DNA from: Agapanthus africanus
Lineage: Eukaryota; Streptophyta; Magnoliopsida; Asparagales; Amaryllidaceae
Direction of reading: 5' to 3'
Assembly (NCBI GenBank): GCA_030015575.1
Contig: JASDDO010000004.1
Span: 318,750,654 to 318,814,653 of the forward strand
DNA length: 64,000 nucleotides
The position numbers and the translations under genes are program-made. This document shows positions 1-11,034 of the stretch, one piece after another. The notes beneath the pieces were generated by a model that saw nothing but the letters and a program-made list of their open reading frames with translations, was not told the origin of the DNA and ran no database searches. Within the stretch, counting starts at the first letter, position 1. Each line of letters begins with the position of its first letter.

Positions 1-1231
1 TTGTTAAACCACTCATGAAAACCTTATTGATGTGCTAAAAACCCTAACTAGATTTTAATCCCACATTTTAAATTTAGTTCTAAAACCTAGTTAGCAAAAT
101 AGCATAATTATCACAATTTTTAAACTAACAATTAGCAACTAGTAACCAAATTAGGTTTTGCATTCAATTAACATGTTAATCTTCTCATTAAATCCATAAT
201 CTAATGATACAAACCCTCATCATAATTTTATCTCACCAATATACATGATTTATAAAAATCTAGTTTGCGAATAGCTTAATTTGAACAATTAAAATGTAAC
301 AATTAGTAATTTGACAACTAAATTTCATTTTGCATACCCTAAGATGTTACACTACACTTTCAAACCATGATTACATGATAAGAACCCTAATTTGCATTCA
401 AAACCCTTTCTTGAATTTTCGAAATTTTCAAATTAACAACTAGCACAAAATTAACACATAAATATCCGAGATTTAAGCAATTTACACAACAATTTCGCTA
501 TAAGTTTAAGATTTATACCTCAAAAAATTAAAGATCTAGCATGAAAATCTTGGCCTCCAAAATGGCTTCTTGCTTCATGAATCCAAGTTATATTGGTCAA
601 GGAATAATGGGTAGGATTTAGATTAGAAGATTAATGAAGTTTTTATATGGATTTTTGAAGCAAAAATGATGAATTTTTGAGAGAAAATGAGAGGGGGAAA
701 AATGGGGGCAGCATGGGAGAGGGCTTGGCCAAGGTGAGATGAGGAAAAAGAGTGAAGTGAGAGTGTGTAGAAATGTGTGGAAACATCCTTAATGAATGTA
801 TCTTTTCACTTAAAACCTTAATTATATAAATTTTTCTAATTTAAAATTTTTCCTAGAAAAGTCTAGAGCCATGAAAAAAAATTTTGAGAAAGATTTTGCA
901 TGTTACACATTTGATTCTAATATGTTATGGATCTCTTTGTAAAAATTAACCCATTTCTAATTTGTAATTTGCACTAATTTAATGTATAATTAAAGCTTAT
1001 ATTAATATTAGAATTTAATTAATTAAGGAAAAATATTTAAGTAAACTAATAATTTATAAGTGACTAAATAAATAACAAATACTAGCAATTACATAGTTAA
1101 AATAGGCGTATTTAAATCTATATCGAAAATTAATTATAGTTACATTTTACGGAAAATACGGTTTATTTTACCGATTATCAGAAAATTCACCTAAACGATT
1201 TTATTTATTTATTTATTTTTAAAACGTTACA
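1..1231 (-). repeat. 3' LTR (partial) of gypsy element G0
   Basis: AT-rich, gene-free DNA ending at 1231 in a plus-strand ...GTTACA, so the minus strand starts TGTAACGTTTT. Immediately outside is a minus-strand purine-rich tract containing AAGGGGGAAGAT, the usual junction between the 3' end of a chromovirus-type gypsy interior and its 3' LTR. The LTR runs off the left edge, so its length is unknown. No ORF of note is present. The boundary is seen; assignment to a Tekay/Del-like chromovirus is an inference from the junction. Confidence 0.7.
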
Positions 1232-1740
1232 ATCTTCCCCCTTAAAGAAATTTAGTCCCGGAATTTAAATTAAAACTTCCCCCAATTACTAAGACATTTC
1301 AGTAAAGCACTCAAATCGTTGGGGCTCCGAAATCATCATTACTTAAAACACATCATAGCACAATGCATGCGCACGAAAGCAAGTACATAACTCAAAATCA
1401 AAACTCCGTCAAGCATCACGTAATCATCGGAGTTATGGTGAAAACATAATGTCAAAGTCCAATACGAAAAACAACATGCTATACATCAAAACTATAACTT
1501 GTATATAGTATGCATCGTTGTAAAATCATTCAATCCTCGGAAAAGAAATGCATGCAAAAACACCTAGGTACCGGTCTCAGAACAGTCCTGCTCGATTATT
1601 AAACCAAATAGTAAATATCATAAAAATGTACTGCTCAAAATGAAATCAATCTCAAATACAGTATACAAGGTACCCCGTGCGTTCGGTGCGCACCGAAATC
1701 GAAATCAAATACATATTCCTTGAATACGCACATAAATAAA

Positions 1741-2150
1741 ACTAAGTGCAACGGGTGTACACTAAAAACATCTGTCAAGTGCAATGGGTGTACACGACAA
1801 CACTATCAGGTGCATCTAATCTGCACAATCCACGATTTAGTGCATCTGGTGTGCACAAAATCGCATCAAGTGCGCCAAGTGTGCGCAAGAATCTCAATCA
1901 AGTGCACATGGTGCACGAAAATATATACTGAATATCAAAATCGAATTCACAGTACGAAAAGTGCATGAAAACTATGCCGAAGTATACATCAAAATCATGT
2001 GCAACCCATATGCACGAAATCAAATCAATATCTCAAAAATGTATAAAAATAAAAATCAAATGCAATGGGTATGCACAAATCGAACATCAATACAACTGAT
2101 ATATATAACACGAATAGAGTGTAATGAATGCACATATAGGAAATACCAAT
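1741..2150. repeat. Degenerate short tandem repeat around AAGTGCAATGGGTGTACAC
   Basis: A unit of roughly 30-45 bases built on GTGCAAnGGGTGTACAC recurs with decay: AAGTGCAACGGGTGTACAC, then AAGTGCAATGGGTGTACAC, then weaker forms such as GTGCATCTGGTGTGCAC, GTGCGCCAAGTGTGCGC and GTGCACATGGTGCAC. Many copies are partly palindromic (GTGCAC or GTGTACAC). It lies in the noncoding interior of G0. Confidence 0.6.
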
Positions 2151-2923
2151 CATAAAACGAAATCATCAAAATACCATAATCCAAACAACGGAAATGTGAT
2201 ATTCGAATCACAAATCGTAACACCGATGTTGATGTGCTCCTTTTCCGTCTGGTGTCGACCGATTCGAACTCTTCTCTTCGTAGCTGTATAAACTGTGCTA
2301 CAAACGGATATATTCATCTCTAGAGTCTCCCGAATAATGTATCCCATCACATGATATCCGAACTACGTTAAACTTTTCGATCGATTTATTAAAGCCCCAT
2401 AATTCTCCGAGAGCTCAACGCTCAAGTACAGTTTAAAAATATCCAGTACATGCCCCAGCATCTGCGGACCATCCGTAGAAGGGCAAAACCAAGCCTCACT
2501 AATGGCACCGCGGAACTGCCGCAAACCCTAAGGTTCACCACCGTTCTCATGGTTGGGAAAATGGGTTTCTGACATCCGTTCGAACCTTTTAACTTCGTCT
2601 GGACGACATGTGAATACCCTTCTTTCGCACGCTAAGCAATGCTTCAAACCTCCAGAATAGAAAATACCTAACGTTCATCGCATTCTAGCCATAGCTCTCT
2701 CTGCCTGTGCAACCGTGGTAACAGAAACCACCATCCGATATCGACGAAGATAGATCAAAGGAACGAATAGATTACGGTGCAAAGAAATGTACATCCTAAG
2801 GCTTCTTAAGCAGAGTAGCGTATCGTAAGTATGCTGCGGATCATACCCACGGTACGTCACTCTACCTAAGTCACCTACTCCATCAACCAAGGTCAACCTA
2901 GACTCGGACAAAGGTTAAACCTA

Positions 2924-2937
2924 GCACTCTGATACCA
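2924..2937 (-). promoter_or_regulatory. Primer binding site of G0 (tRNA-Met type)
   Basis: The minus strand reads TGGTATCAGAGTGC, matching the tRNA-iMet-derived TGGTATCAGAGC site used by most plant LTR retrotransposons. It lies four bases inside the inner end of the right LTR (minus-strand end ...CATGACA), as expected for a minus-oriented element whose 5' LTR is on the right. Confidence 0.8.
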
Positions 2938-2941
2938 ACTT

Positions 2942-4650
2942 TGTCATGATTCGAAAATACGGAACGCGACCGGCACTTAAATTACGAAACATCTAAAGGC
3001 GTAACGTAATCTAAGTAAGCCAAAGCCCAGAAATCTAAACCATTTAAAAGAAGAAGTCAAGGAAAACATTTTTTAAAACAACATCAAATTTCTCAAAATT
3101 TTCGGCAGAGTCTCATTTGTAAAAACTGGCCCCAAACGGGTACAAATAAGAATTTATACATAAGTGATAAAAAAAGGCATCCCCAAGCGGGAGCTAGCTC
3201 TTCACCAATTGGCGGTCACAACCACGTAAGCAATAATATACAACGCCGAAGGGTGAGGAACAAAACTCAAAGAAAACCATTAGAAAACCATAATAGTACA
3301 AGCGTGACTCTAAGGTCGAAAGAGTAAGCAACTGGTCTTCTAAATTTAAAAAGTAATACAAGTCTGGTTGATAGAGCATACTAGATACAAATGAAATAAT
3401 AAAAGTACAACGGTGGTCCTGATACAAGTGAACCAACCTACCAAGCAAATCATCCTGAATGAAATGATATGCCAGCAAGCTGCCAAGGAAATCTGTACAT
3501 CGAAACCTGTAAAAAAATTTGGCACAACGGGGGTGAGTTGCCAACTCGTGAGTAGAAGACATCTATGAGTAGAAATCGCATGCACGACACTCTCCTAGGT
3601 CATAATAATATACTTAATACAAAACTAGTCATCCTATAATGGCAGGGTAATAATCTATGCATAAGTGAAATGCTCAGTGCTCGTGTCAGTGCCTCAAGTA
3701 GTAACATGTCATGTGTATGAGTATGCATGCACCATGAATGTAAAACAATCAACCATGAAATCTGGATATATATGTAATAAATCTATAACTTTTATCATAG
3801 TAAAATTTGTGTGGTAAGCTGAAACATCATCAATAAAATCCATGGAAATCCGTGTCAAGCATCGACACAAAACATGTAAATCTCAAGGTCTCAATATCTC
3901 ATAGTCTCAATTTCTCAGGCTCTGTCAGTCTGGATCGACCCATATCATCAAATCTCACGACAACTGTCAGTATTCTCCGGATATCCGCCGCGCCAGACAT
4001 CACCGGAAGGTAGTCTTCCCCTGCCAGGCTCATCGTTTACAACTCGAGCTTCTTGCCCCGGGTACCATACCGGGCCCACCAAGTACCCGATACGGTTCAT
4101 CCACTCCTCGAATCGGGTCTCGAAATCCAACAGAAAACATGAAATCTCATGGTGGACGACATATACATCACGAGAAAACCGTAACTTGCATTTTAAAGAA
4201 AAATGATGACACTAAGCTTTTATTAAGTTCTTGCGATTTTCCCTCAAAATCCAGAAATCTCATACAAATCCTAAATCCCAAAATCATGAGTAAGTAAATA
4301 ATGAGTATCGGCATAAGCTCTACAATACGGCATGATAATATGAATATGTGAATGCATGAAGTATCTATGTAATAAATGCAATGTCTAAACTAGAACATGA
4401 GAGTAATCACACAATATTATATTGGACTAGCATTTAGCTGATATATCAATAAAAAGATAATATGTTCTAAAGTGTACGTGACATGGCAATTACCGATGAT
4501 GATGCGTGTGAGCCGGCAAATAAGTGTACATGGGATCATGCGCAACATCGGTAATGGTGCTGGTGACCTAACAGGCAGAGCTCCATATTAGCTAAAGAAA
4601 CATATGTATGAATATGCAATGCGACGAATACAACATGAATATAACGGTGA
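2942..4650 (-). repeat. 5' LTR of G0, first part
   Basis: Starts (plus strand) TGTCATGATTCG directly after the PBS, so it is the inner end of the minus-oriented 5' LTR. It is interrupted at 4650 by copia A and appears to resume at 18770. Sequence such as GGAACGCGACCGGCAC and GGCGTAACGTAATC resembles the long LTRs of plant chromoviruses. No gene is present. The imperfect duplication GGTGA (4646-4650) and GCTGA (18770-18774) flanks copia A. Confidence 0.65.
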
Positions 4651-6818
4651 TGTTAGTTATATGTATGCCCTAGAGGCCATTACTGTACATATGATGTATA
4701 TTGTAGTGGATGCTTGGACATATATAGGGAGGACTTTCTTGCTCGATATGATAGTATGCTATCTGGTTGTACTTTATCTTAACATGTACTCTGATTGTCT
4801 CTATGTTACATGTTGATAAAGCCCTTAGGATATGTACTCGACTACTGGGACTATGATGAGATCATATTAGTGGGGCCACGGTAGTCGACGAGTACATCCT
4901 ATAACTGTTCCTAGTCAAGGGTGTATCGAGATAGGGCATCGATACACCAGAGTAGACTAGTGTATACGCATCTTGACCCATATGATGGGCGATGGATGAT
5001 CCCATATCCATCGGTGTTTGACATCAAGGATGGTGTACGAATGCTCAGTGGAGACTGGGTACACTGGATGGACTCGCTGAGAACCCCCAGATGGTATTAT
5101 ACCTCACATCAGATGGCAGTTCTCTGGTGACACTGGTACAGGTTAGTCTGTAGACCCGAGATTGTCATAGAGTCTTGTGTGATTCCCACTGTGCTTTGAT
5201 TTCCATCATACCACATCCAAGAGGGCGTGCAAAAAGGTAGCTTTTGGGTACAGTCCCGAATCACATGGAGGCAATGAGCGATAGGAGGGGATTCGTCTCT
5301 TCCGGTATAGGGAGTTGATGTTGTGCTGTGTTCGATTGGCTATAACTGGAAATTCCTGGCCAGGGTTGCTGAGATTTACTGGTAAGTGTTATCAGTAGTT
5401 TCTCGAACCGTTATAGACCTCATATCGACATGCCTTATCAAGCTACTGGGGTCTGACGTTTACCACCCCTAGGCGAGATATGCGACATATCAGACGAAGT
5501 GACCGGACTGTACGGGAGTGTTACTGATTGGATTCGCAGGAGAATGTACATGCTTGCTTGTTGATCTTCTGATCGCTCAATACCTGGGTGGCTGTTACAT
5601 TTAGCTGACCGCTTACAGCTTGTGGGTGTTTGATATGATCATCACCTACTGCCGGCGTATTGACGATTCTTTAGAGTCCTATACAGAGGTTTGTTGGCTC
5701 AGGCAAAACGGAGTAGGAGCACATATATGATATGTGCGGGGAACGAGAAAAATACGTGTATGTGATACCGTATTAGATTCTCGCGATATGAGATATCGAC
5801 CGGATATTTGATATCAGCCGGGTCATCGGATCAAGTGTTGATTCGATGAATCGGTAAATGATATATTAGTCGGTTATATGCGATATAGCCGGATCATCGA
5901 ATCAAGTGTTAATTTGATAATTTAATGTTTAATTATATATTTGATATATTAAATTACATTAACTAATATAAGCTCACTAAAAGATTCTTTTTTCTCACTC
6001 GGGTAATACATTGATATATATGCGATATATGTTAATTGTATTATTTTATTTTGTTACAATAAATACTGGGTTATTAATGCAACATGTTTAGTGTAGATTA
6101 AACATGGTTAGGGTTTGATTTGGGTTAATCTTTTCTAGAAGTTTCTAGAAGCTTTGCTTTTGTTTTTAACTAAAGATATTTTCTAAAGATCTTTTGGATG
6201 ATATTTGTTAACCCAACCCAACCCTTAACCATGATTCATTCTCTACATGGGTTAAGTTATCATACTTAACCCATGGTTGCATTTCTAATCTCACCACAAT
6301 TCATTATTCATCACAAAGTAAGTTGATTCTTCTTCTTCCTTCTTTTTTTCAATAGAAAAACTTTCTAGCTTTTTGCTTAGTGATGATTTTGAGTGAGAAA
6401 TAGAAAACAAATGAGAGCTAAAATCCTACTTCATCATCCTAATATATCCTAGCCATTTAGATTAGGGTGTTCACTTCATTTGTGAGTGAGAGCTTGTGTT
6501 TAAGAAACTTCAAGATAGATCATCTTAGTTATCGAAGATCGGAAGTAAGTTTGCATCATTCTTTTCGTGGAGCCTCTCTAGAGTCCGGGTACATGATGAT
6601 CGCAGCGAAGTGACCTCAACACGGAGCTTATGAAGTGAAGGACCGGACTACAAAGGTTTTAATCCCAAACTCTTAGATGTTAAAGTGTTTAACATGTTTT
6701 GTTTCGCCTAATCTCTAGTTTAATGATCTTGGTTAGGGTTGTTCGGCACGGATAAAATTTAAAATCGGGCATGGTTGATGCCTTGTAGAACCTTATTAGA
6801 GTGCCTAGTAACCCTACA
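4651..6818 (+). repeat. 5' LTR of copia A
   Basis: About 2.17 kb, beginning TGTTAGTTATATG and ending CCCTACA immediately before the PBS. It matches 16576-18769 over its whole length with scattered substitutions and small indels. It contains many AT-rich short palindromes around GATATAT. No coding sequence is seen. Confidence 0.9.
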
Positions 6819-6819
6819 G

Positions 6820-6832
6820 TGGTATCAGAGCC
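6820..6832 (+). promoter_or_regulatory. Primer binding site of copia A
   Basis: TGGTATCAGAGCC one base after the 5' LTR end, complementary to the 3' end of initiator tRNA-Met. Confidence 0.9.
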
Positions 6833-7226
6833 AAGCTAGAGCTTTAGGCGATATCTAGACGAAGTTTAAAGTCCGATCGAACTCCGAATACCCGTAAAAC
6901 CCTAGTTTTTGGAAATTTTTTCAAAATTTGATTTTTCTGCATTAAAAATACTCAGAAATATAAGCAGGGAATTATAAGGATATCTATGCAAAACGAGACA
7001 CTAATACCATTAATTAGCCGTGGAACCGTGGCAAAGACATGCCTTGCGCGGCGGTTCCGCGGCGGAACAGTGACATTAGGGTTTGGGTTTTAAACAGTAA
7101 TATCCGTACAGATTTCCTGATTGTTCTGGGAATTTTTAATTTAACTCAAGTGTTGAGTTTTCTGGGTTGTATTGGGAACTCGTTGATTCGATCGGAAAGT
7201 ATAGCTTCATTTAGCTTGTCCAGGTA
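6833..7226 (+). other. Copia A leader, first part
   Basis: Untranslated leader between the PBS and the inserted solo LTR. It resembles the start of the copia B leader (a poly-GCGG-rich segment follows in both). Short frames here have no family resemblance. It ends in AGGTA, the left half of a probable target duplication. Confidence 0.6.
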
Positions 7227-10200
7227 TGTCACGCCCTGCTTCCCAGAGTATGCTAAGATAGGCACGTGACATAGCCAACCATGCTACCTGTGGATAGGAA
7301 AAATCCCTCCACAGTCACATTACGGCTGTAGAGATATAAAGAACAGGAAAGTAAACTAAACTATCTAATACATGTTCATGAGCCAGAATTAATGAGTCAA
7401 GAAATAATATAATATGCGGAAGCAAAATATCCAATAAATAAAACACCTGGAAAGTAAAACTGGATACCAACAGGATCCTCACCGTTCGGTCTAACAGCGA
7501 CAGTACTCCTGATCAGTCTGCAACAAAGGTAGAGAATCTGGGCCATGCAAAACCCAGACATCAGTGCGACATAATATCAAGCAATACTATAAACAGGGGT
7601 AGCAATACATGCAGGTATAAGTATAAATGATAAAACAGACATAACAGTGATATAAGTAAGGACAGTGGGGTAACGTGTAGTGAGTAATCTAAACTGGTCT
7701 ATTGGGTTAATTACTCTCAAGTCTTTGAAATCAATTTGATGAATCATCGATGTAACTTAATAGTATCCCGTGCGTGCCCGGGATCACGGTGAAGATTCTC
7801 GGGCTGAAACCGAGACATGCCCTAGGCACTAAAAGGAATAGGGGTAACGATGAATGATGTCAACACATCATCCCAAGGCTGGCCTAGCCTCTAAAAGGTA
7901 GTGGGTAACGATGGATGATGCCAGTAGCATCATCCCAAGGCTGGCCTAGCCTCTAAAACTGATCAGTAAAGATATCGAACTGTTACAAGTCAGGTTTCAT
8001 CATTGGTTTCCCCATACGCCCAAGTTGTGTATTCAAGTCAAGTATTGATAAATCTGGAGCTAATGCCAACACAGGATCACTAGGTAAAGGTTTGTCTGGA
8101 TAGACAACAGGGAATGTCCGTAGGGACAACATGTCAAAGCTGTTGGCATTAGTAACAAGATCAGGTAACAGGTAAAGCCATGGTACATCAGGTCAAGTCA
8201 GGTAGTATATAGGTATCATGTCATGTCAAGAAGTGCACGGTATCATGTCATGTCAAGTAATGGTATATCCAGTCATGTCAGGGGTGCACAAAATGTCACG
8301 TGGATATTCATATTCAAACTATAAATAAGCATGGGTATACAAAACAAGTATGGGGTACTAATGGAACAATAAAATGGAACATTGTAATGTGGTATGCAAA
8401 TAGGTATCGATTCAAACATATCGATGCACAATTATCGATTAGGGTTACGTTTATAATTCCAATATTAAAAAGGATGCAGTTTATTAATCATGGGGTATTA
8501 CAACAATAGTATTAGGTTATAAATGAGATCGGTAAATACAGCTATATGTGTTCTATTTGATCTGGATGCGAATTGATATCATATCACCTTTAAATGCTAA
8601 ACTAGTTAATGCACGATGTTCAATTAAACAATGTGGATAGTTATATTCAACTTGATGCGGTATACTACAATATGATATATGAAAAGATAGGTTTGCATAT
8701 GCTAGATATGAAATGATAAGAATGGATGCATACGGTCATTGTAAAACAAGTACTTTGGATGCACGGTTTAAAATTAAAATGTTATACTTATGAAAATAGA
8801 TGCATAAAATGTAATGTAGCATGTAGCAAGATAAACTTGCCTCGGGGATCCACAGATGCACGGAATGCAGCAAGAATGCGATAAAACGACGGAAAATATC
8901 CATTGGGGCATTTCGTCAAACACCTTGCGCACACAAAACAGAACAGAACCGGGCAAGGCAAGAACATGACCGCGCTGTCAGGGAACGTCCTCAGGATCAC
9001 CCGGATCAACAGCGACAGGCAATGCTCCGTCGATCACCGGAAAACGTGAATCAAGAAAAGAAAAGAGAAAAAAGAAGAAGAAGAAAAAAAAAGAGATGAA
9101 GGTTGTTCTGGGGTTGGTGCTTTGGGGCAGAGGAAACGGTACTAGGGTGACGTCGGCAATGGGTCTTCGGCGATCACCGGAAAAACAAGATCAAGAAGGA
9201 TGAAGAGAAGAGAAAGTAAGAAGAAGAAGAAGAAGAGATAGTTGTTCTCAGGCCTGGGGTCCTCTGGGGCTACAGATCTCTTAATATGCTGGTCTGCCTG
9301 AACTAGTTGGAACCCTGGAGATCAATTACATGGATTGATGTTGCAGGACTGGGAAAGCTTCTGTGGACTAGAACAAGCAGAAAATGAATTTTGGATCGCT
9401 GTTAGTCGACTAAGAACCTGCATACTTTGAGAATGTAATGCTTCGTAGTCTTTTGTGACGCTCCCATATTTCCCGCTATCTTGGAAAAGATCTGATGAAG
9501 AATATACATCTGAATAATCTTTGACATGTCTGGAACTCCGTTCTTCTTTAGTTACATGGCCAGCAACCATTGCAGTCCTTGCAGGGAAAGTATAATTTAC
9601 ATCTTCACTAGAACATTTTGCCCTTTAATGCCTTGCAAGATGCATTGCTTCAACTGGAGTGCACTAGTAATCAGAATCAACAAGCTCCAAGTTATTCTTT
9701 TTCCCTAGTTGCTAAAGTAACAATACAGCACCAGCAGATTCAAGCATCGAGTCCACAGGGAGAGATCCCCCTGAGCCGTGCTTCGTTGCTAGGGTTTTCT
9801 CCAGGGAAAGCTTGAGTTTTTCAAGCTCTGGAAGGCGAGGAGAAGAGGAAGAGGGAGGAGAGGGTGGCCGCGAGGAGGAGGAGGCGACGGAAACAAAGCT
9901 CCGGCGACGTGCAAGCGTTGAGTTTAGGAAGATGGGTCGTCGGGGTTAGGCTGCAGTCGAGGGAAAGAGGAGGAGAAGAGAAGTGGAGAGAGGAATGGAG
10001 AAGAAGGAGGCGAGGTCGAAGATAGAAGCGGCGATGGCGACGAGCGCGACGCGTGGGCGTGGGTTCTCGCGAGTCGACAGGTTCGCGGGGAAGAAGATGA
10101 GGGAGAAGAGAGAGGGTGTATGTGGGTTAGGTTTGAGAATGGGTTTTGAATAATAAAAAAAATATATAAATATAATATATAGAGGAGAGAGGTTAAGAGA

Positions 10201-11029
10201 TGGCTGATAGAGAGAGAGAGAAACGGGAGAGAGAGAGATGAGAGAGACAGAGTGAGGATAGAGATCGAGAGGAGTGAGAGAGAAGGGAGGAGAGAGAAAT
10301 TTGGAATTTAGTGGGTTGGGATTTGATTATTGAAATATATATTCAAATCTTAAAAAAAAATATGCAGTGAGAGATAGAGAGATGAGATTATGTGATCTGT
10401 GAGTGAAAAGGATAGTATAATTTTAAAAAATATTTTTAGTTTAAAATATAAAACTTATATTAGTAGAATATAATAAGGATATAATAATCGTCCGTTTTGA
10501 GATTTTGGCAAATACAAACTTTCTCTAAAACACGCCCGGGTTGGTTCAAAAATTCAGATTTAAAATATGAAAAATATATGCAACGTCCAAATTTCAAAAT
10601 GAATGCCCAGATAACAAAATGCATACCCCCAAGAACGGGTGCACGTACATGCGCGTAGCCATCCAAACACGTCCGTTTCATTGAACGGGACGAGAACAAG
10701 ATGCACAGATGCTACCACGGGGTTAGAGGTATCATGCAGTCTATGAAATGTATTTTTAAAATATTTTACGTGACTTAAAATGTTATATTGTAAAAATGCA
10801 AATACCAGATAAAATGCCAGTATACCCTAAACATGAAAATACACCAGTCTACGTAGCAAGTCAGGATAATTCATAAATATGAATCAAATAAGTTCAAGCA
10901 AGCGGGTCGGGTTGAATACAATGTAAAATGTAAAATACTATTCGCACCAAAAACACGAAAAATCAGGAAAATACCACAATTAAGGAAATACGAGAACTGG
11001 AATTGGTATAAATGAACTAGGTTGTTACA
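7227..11029 (-). repeat. Solo gypsy LTR inserted in the copia A leader
   Basis: A 3.8-kb block reads TGTCACGCCCTG at its left end and GTTGTTACA at its right. On the minus strand it therefore runs TGTAACAACC ... CAGGGCGTGACA, the terminal style of plant chromovirus LTRs. It is flanked by AGGTA (7222-7226) and GGGTA (11030-11034), a five-base duplication with one mismatch. There is no PBS, PPT or pol inside, so it is a solo LTR. Contents: a ~66-bp duplication at 7790-7960 (GGCTGGCCTAGCCTCTAAAA units), CATGTCATGTCAAG repeats near 8220-8280, a duplicated GATCACCGGAAAA segment with GA-rich tracts (9030-9240), and GA-rich low-complexity DNA to about 10300. Confidence 0.75.
9300..9830 (-). pseudogene. 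Unidentified gene-like fragment inside the solo LTR
   Basis: On the minus strand 9570-9322 stays open for 82 codons (continuing upstream in frame to about 9612), with a non-repetitive composition containing SRHVKDYSDVYSSSDLFQ and SRLTAIQNSF. Upstream the same frame is broken by stops, so this looks like a remnant. The segment interrupts GA-rich LTR sequence and ends near AGCTTTCCCTGGAGAAAACC. I do not recognise the family. It could be a captured piece of a host transcript or simply unusual LTR sequence. Function unknown. Confidence 0.35.
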
Positions 11030-11034
11030 GGGTA

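Larger units (their letters stand above)
1232..2941 (-). mobile_element. G0 internal region, coding-depleted gypsy (LARD-like)
   Basis: Only 1.7 kb separates the polypurine tract (1232-1252) from a tRNA-Met-type primer binding site at 2924-2937, which reads TGGTATCAGAGTGC on the minus strand. The minus strand beside the PPT still resembles the tail of a chromovirus polyprotein gene. No gag, protease, reverse transcriptase or integrase motif is readable on either strand, so this looks like a non-autonomous derivative that needs proteins supplied in trans. A short-period repeat fills 1741-2150. Small ORFs here look like chance or repeat-derived frames. Confidence 0.7.

Noticed and set aside
1720-1968. 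82-codon Cys-rich frame
   Set aside because: It is a translation of the GTGCA...TGTACAC tandem repeat inside noncoding G0.
6819-6835. tRNA-like sequence TGGTATCAGAGCC as a tRNA gene
   Set aside because: It is the short primer binding site only; no cloverleaf can be formed with the flanking DNA.
9040-10300. GA-rich region as a coding gene
   Set aside because: Low-complexity purine repeats with no stable frame or domain.
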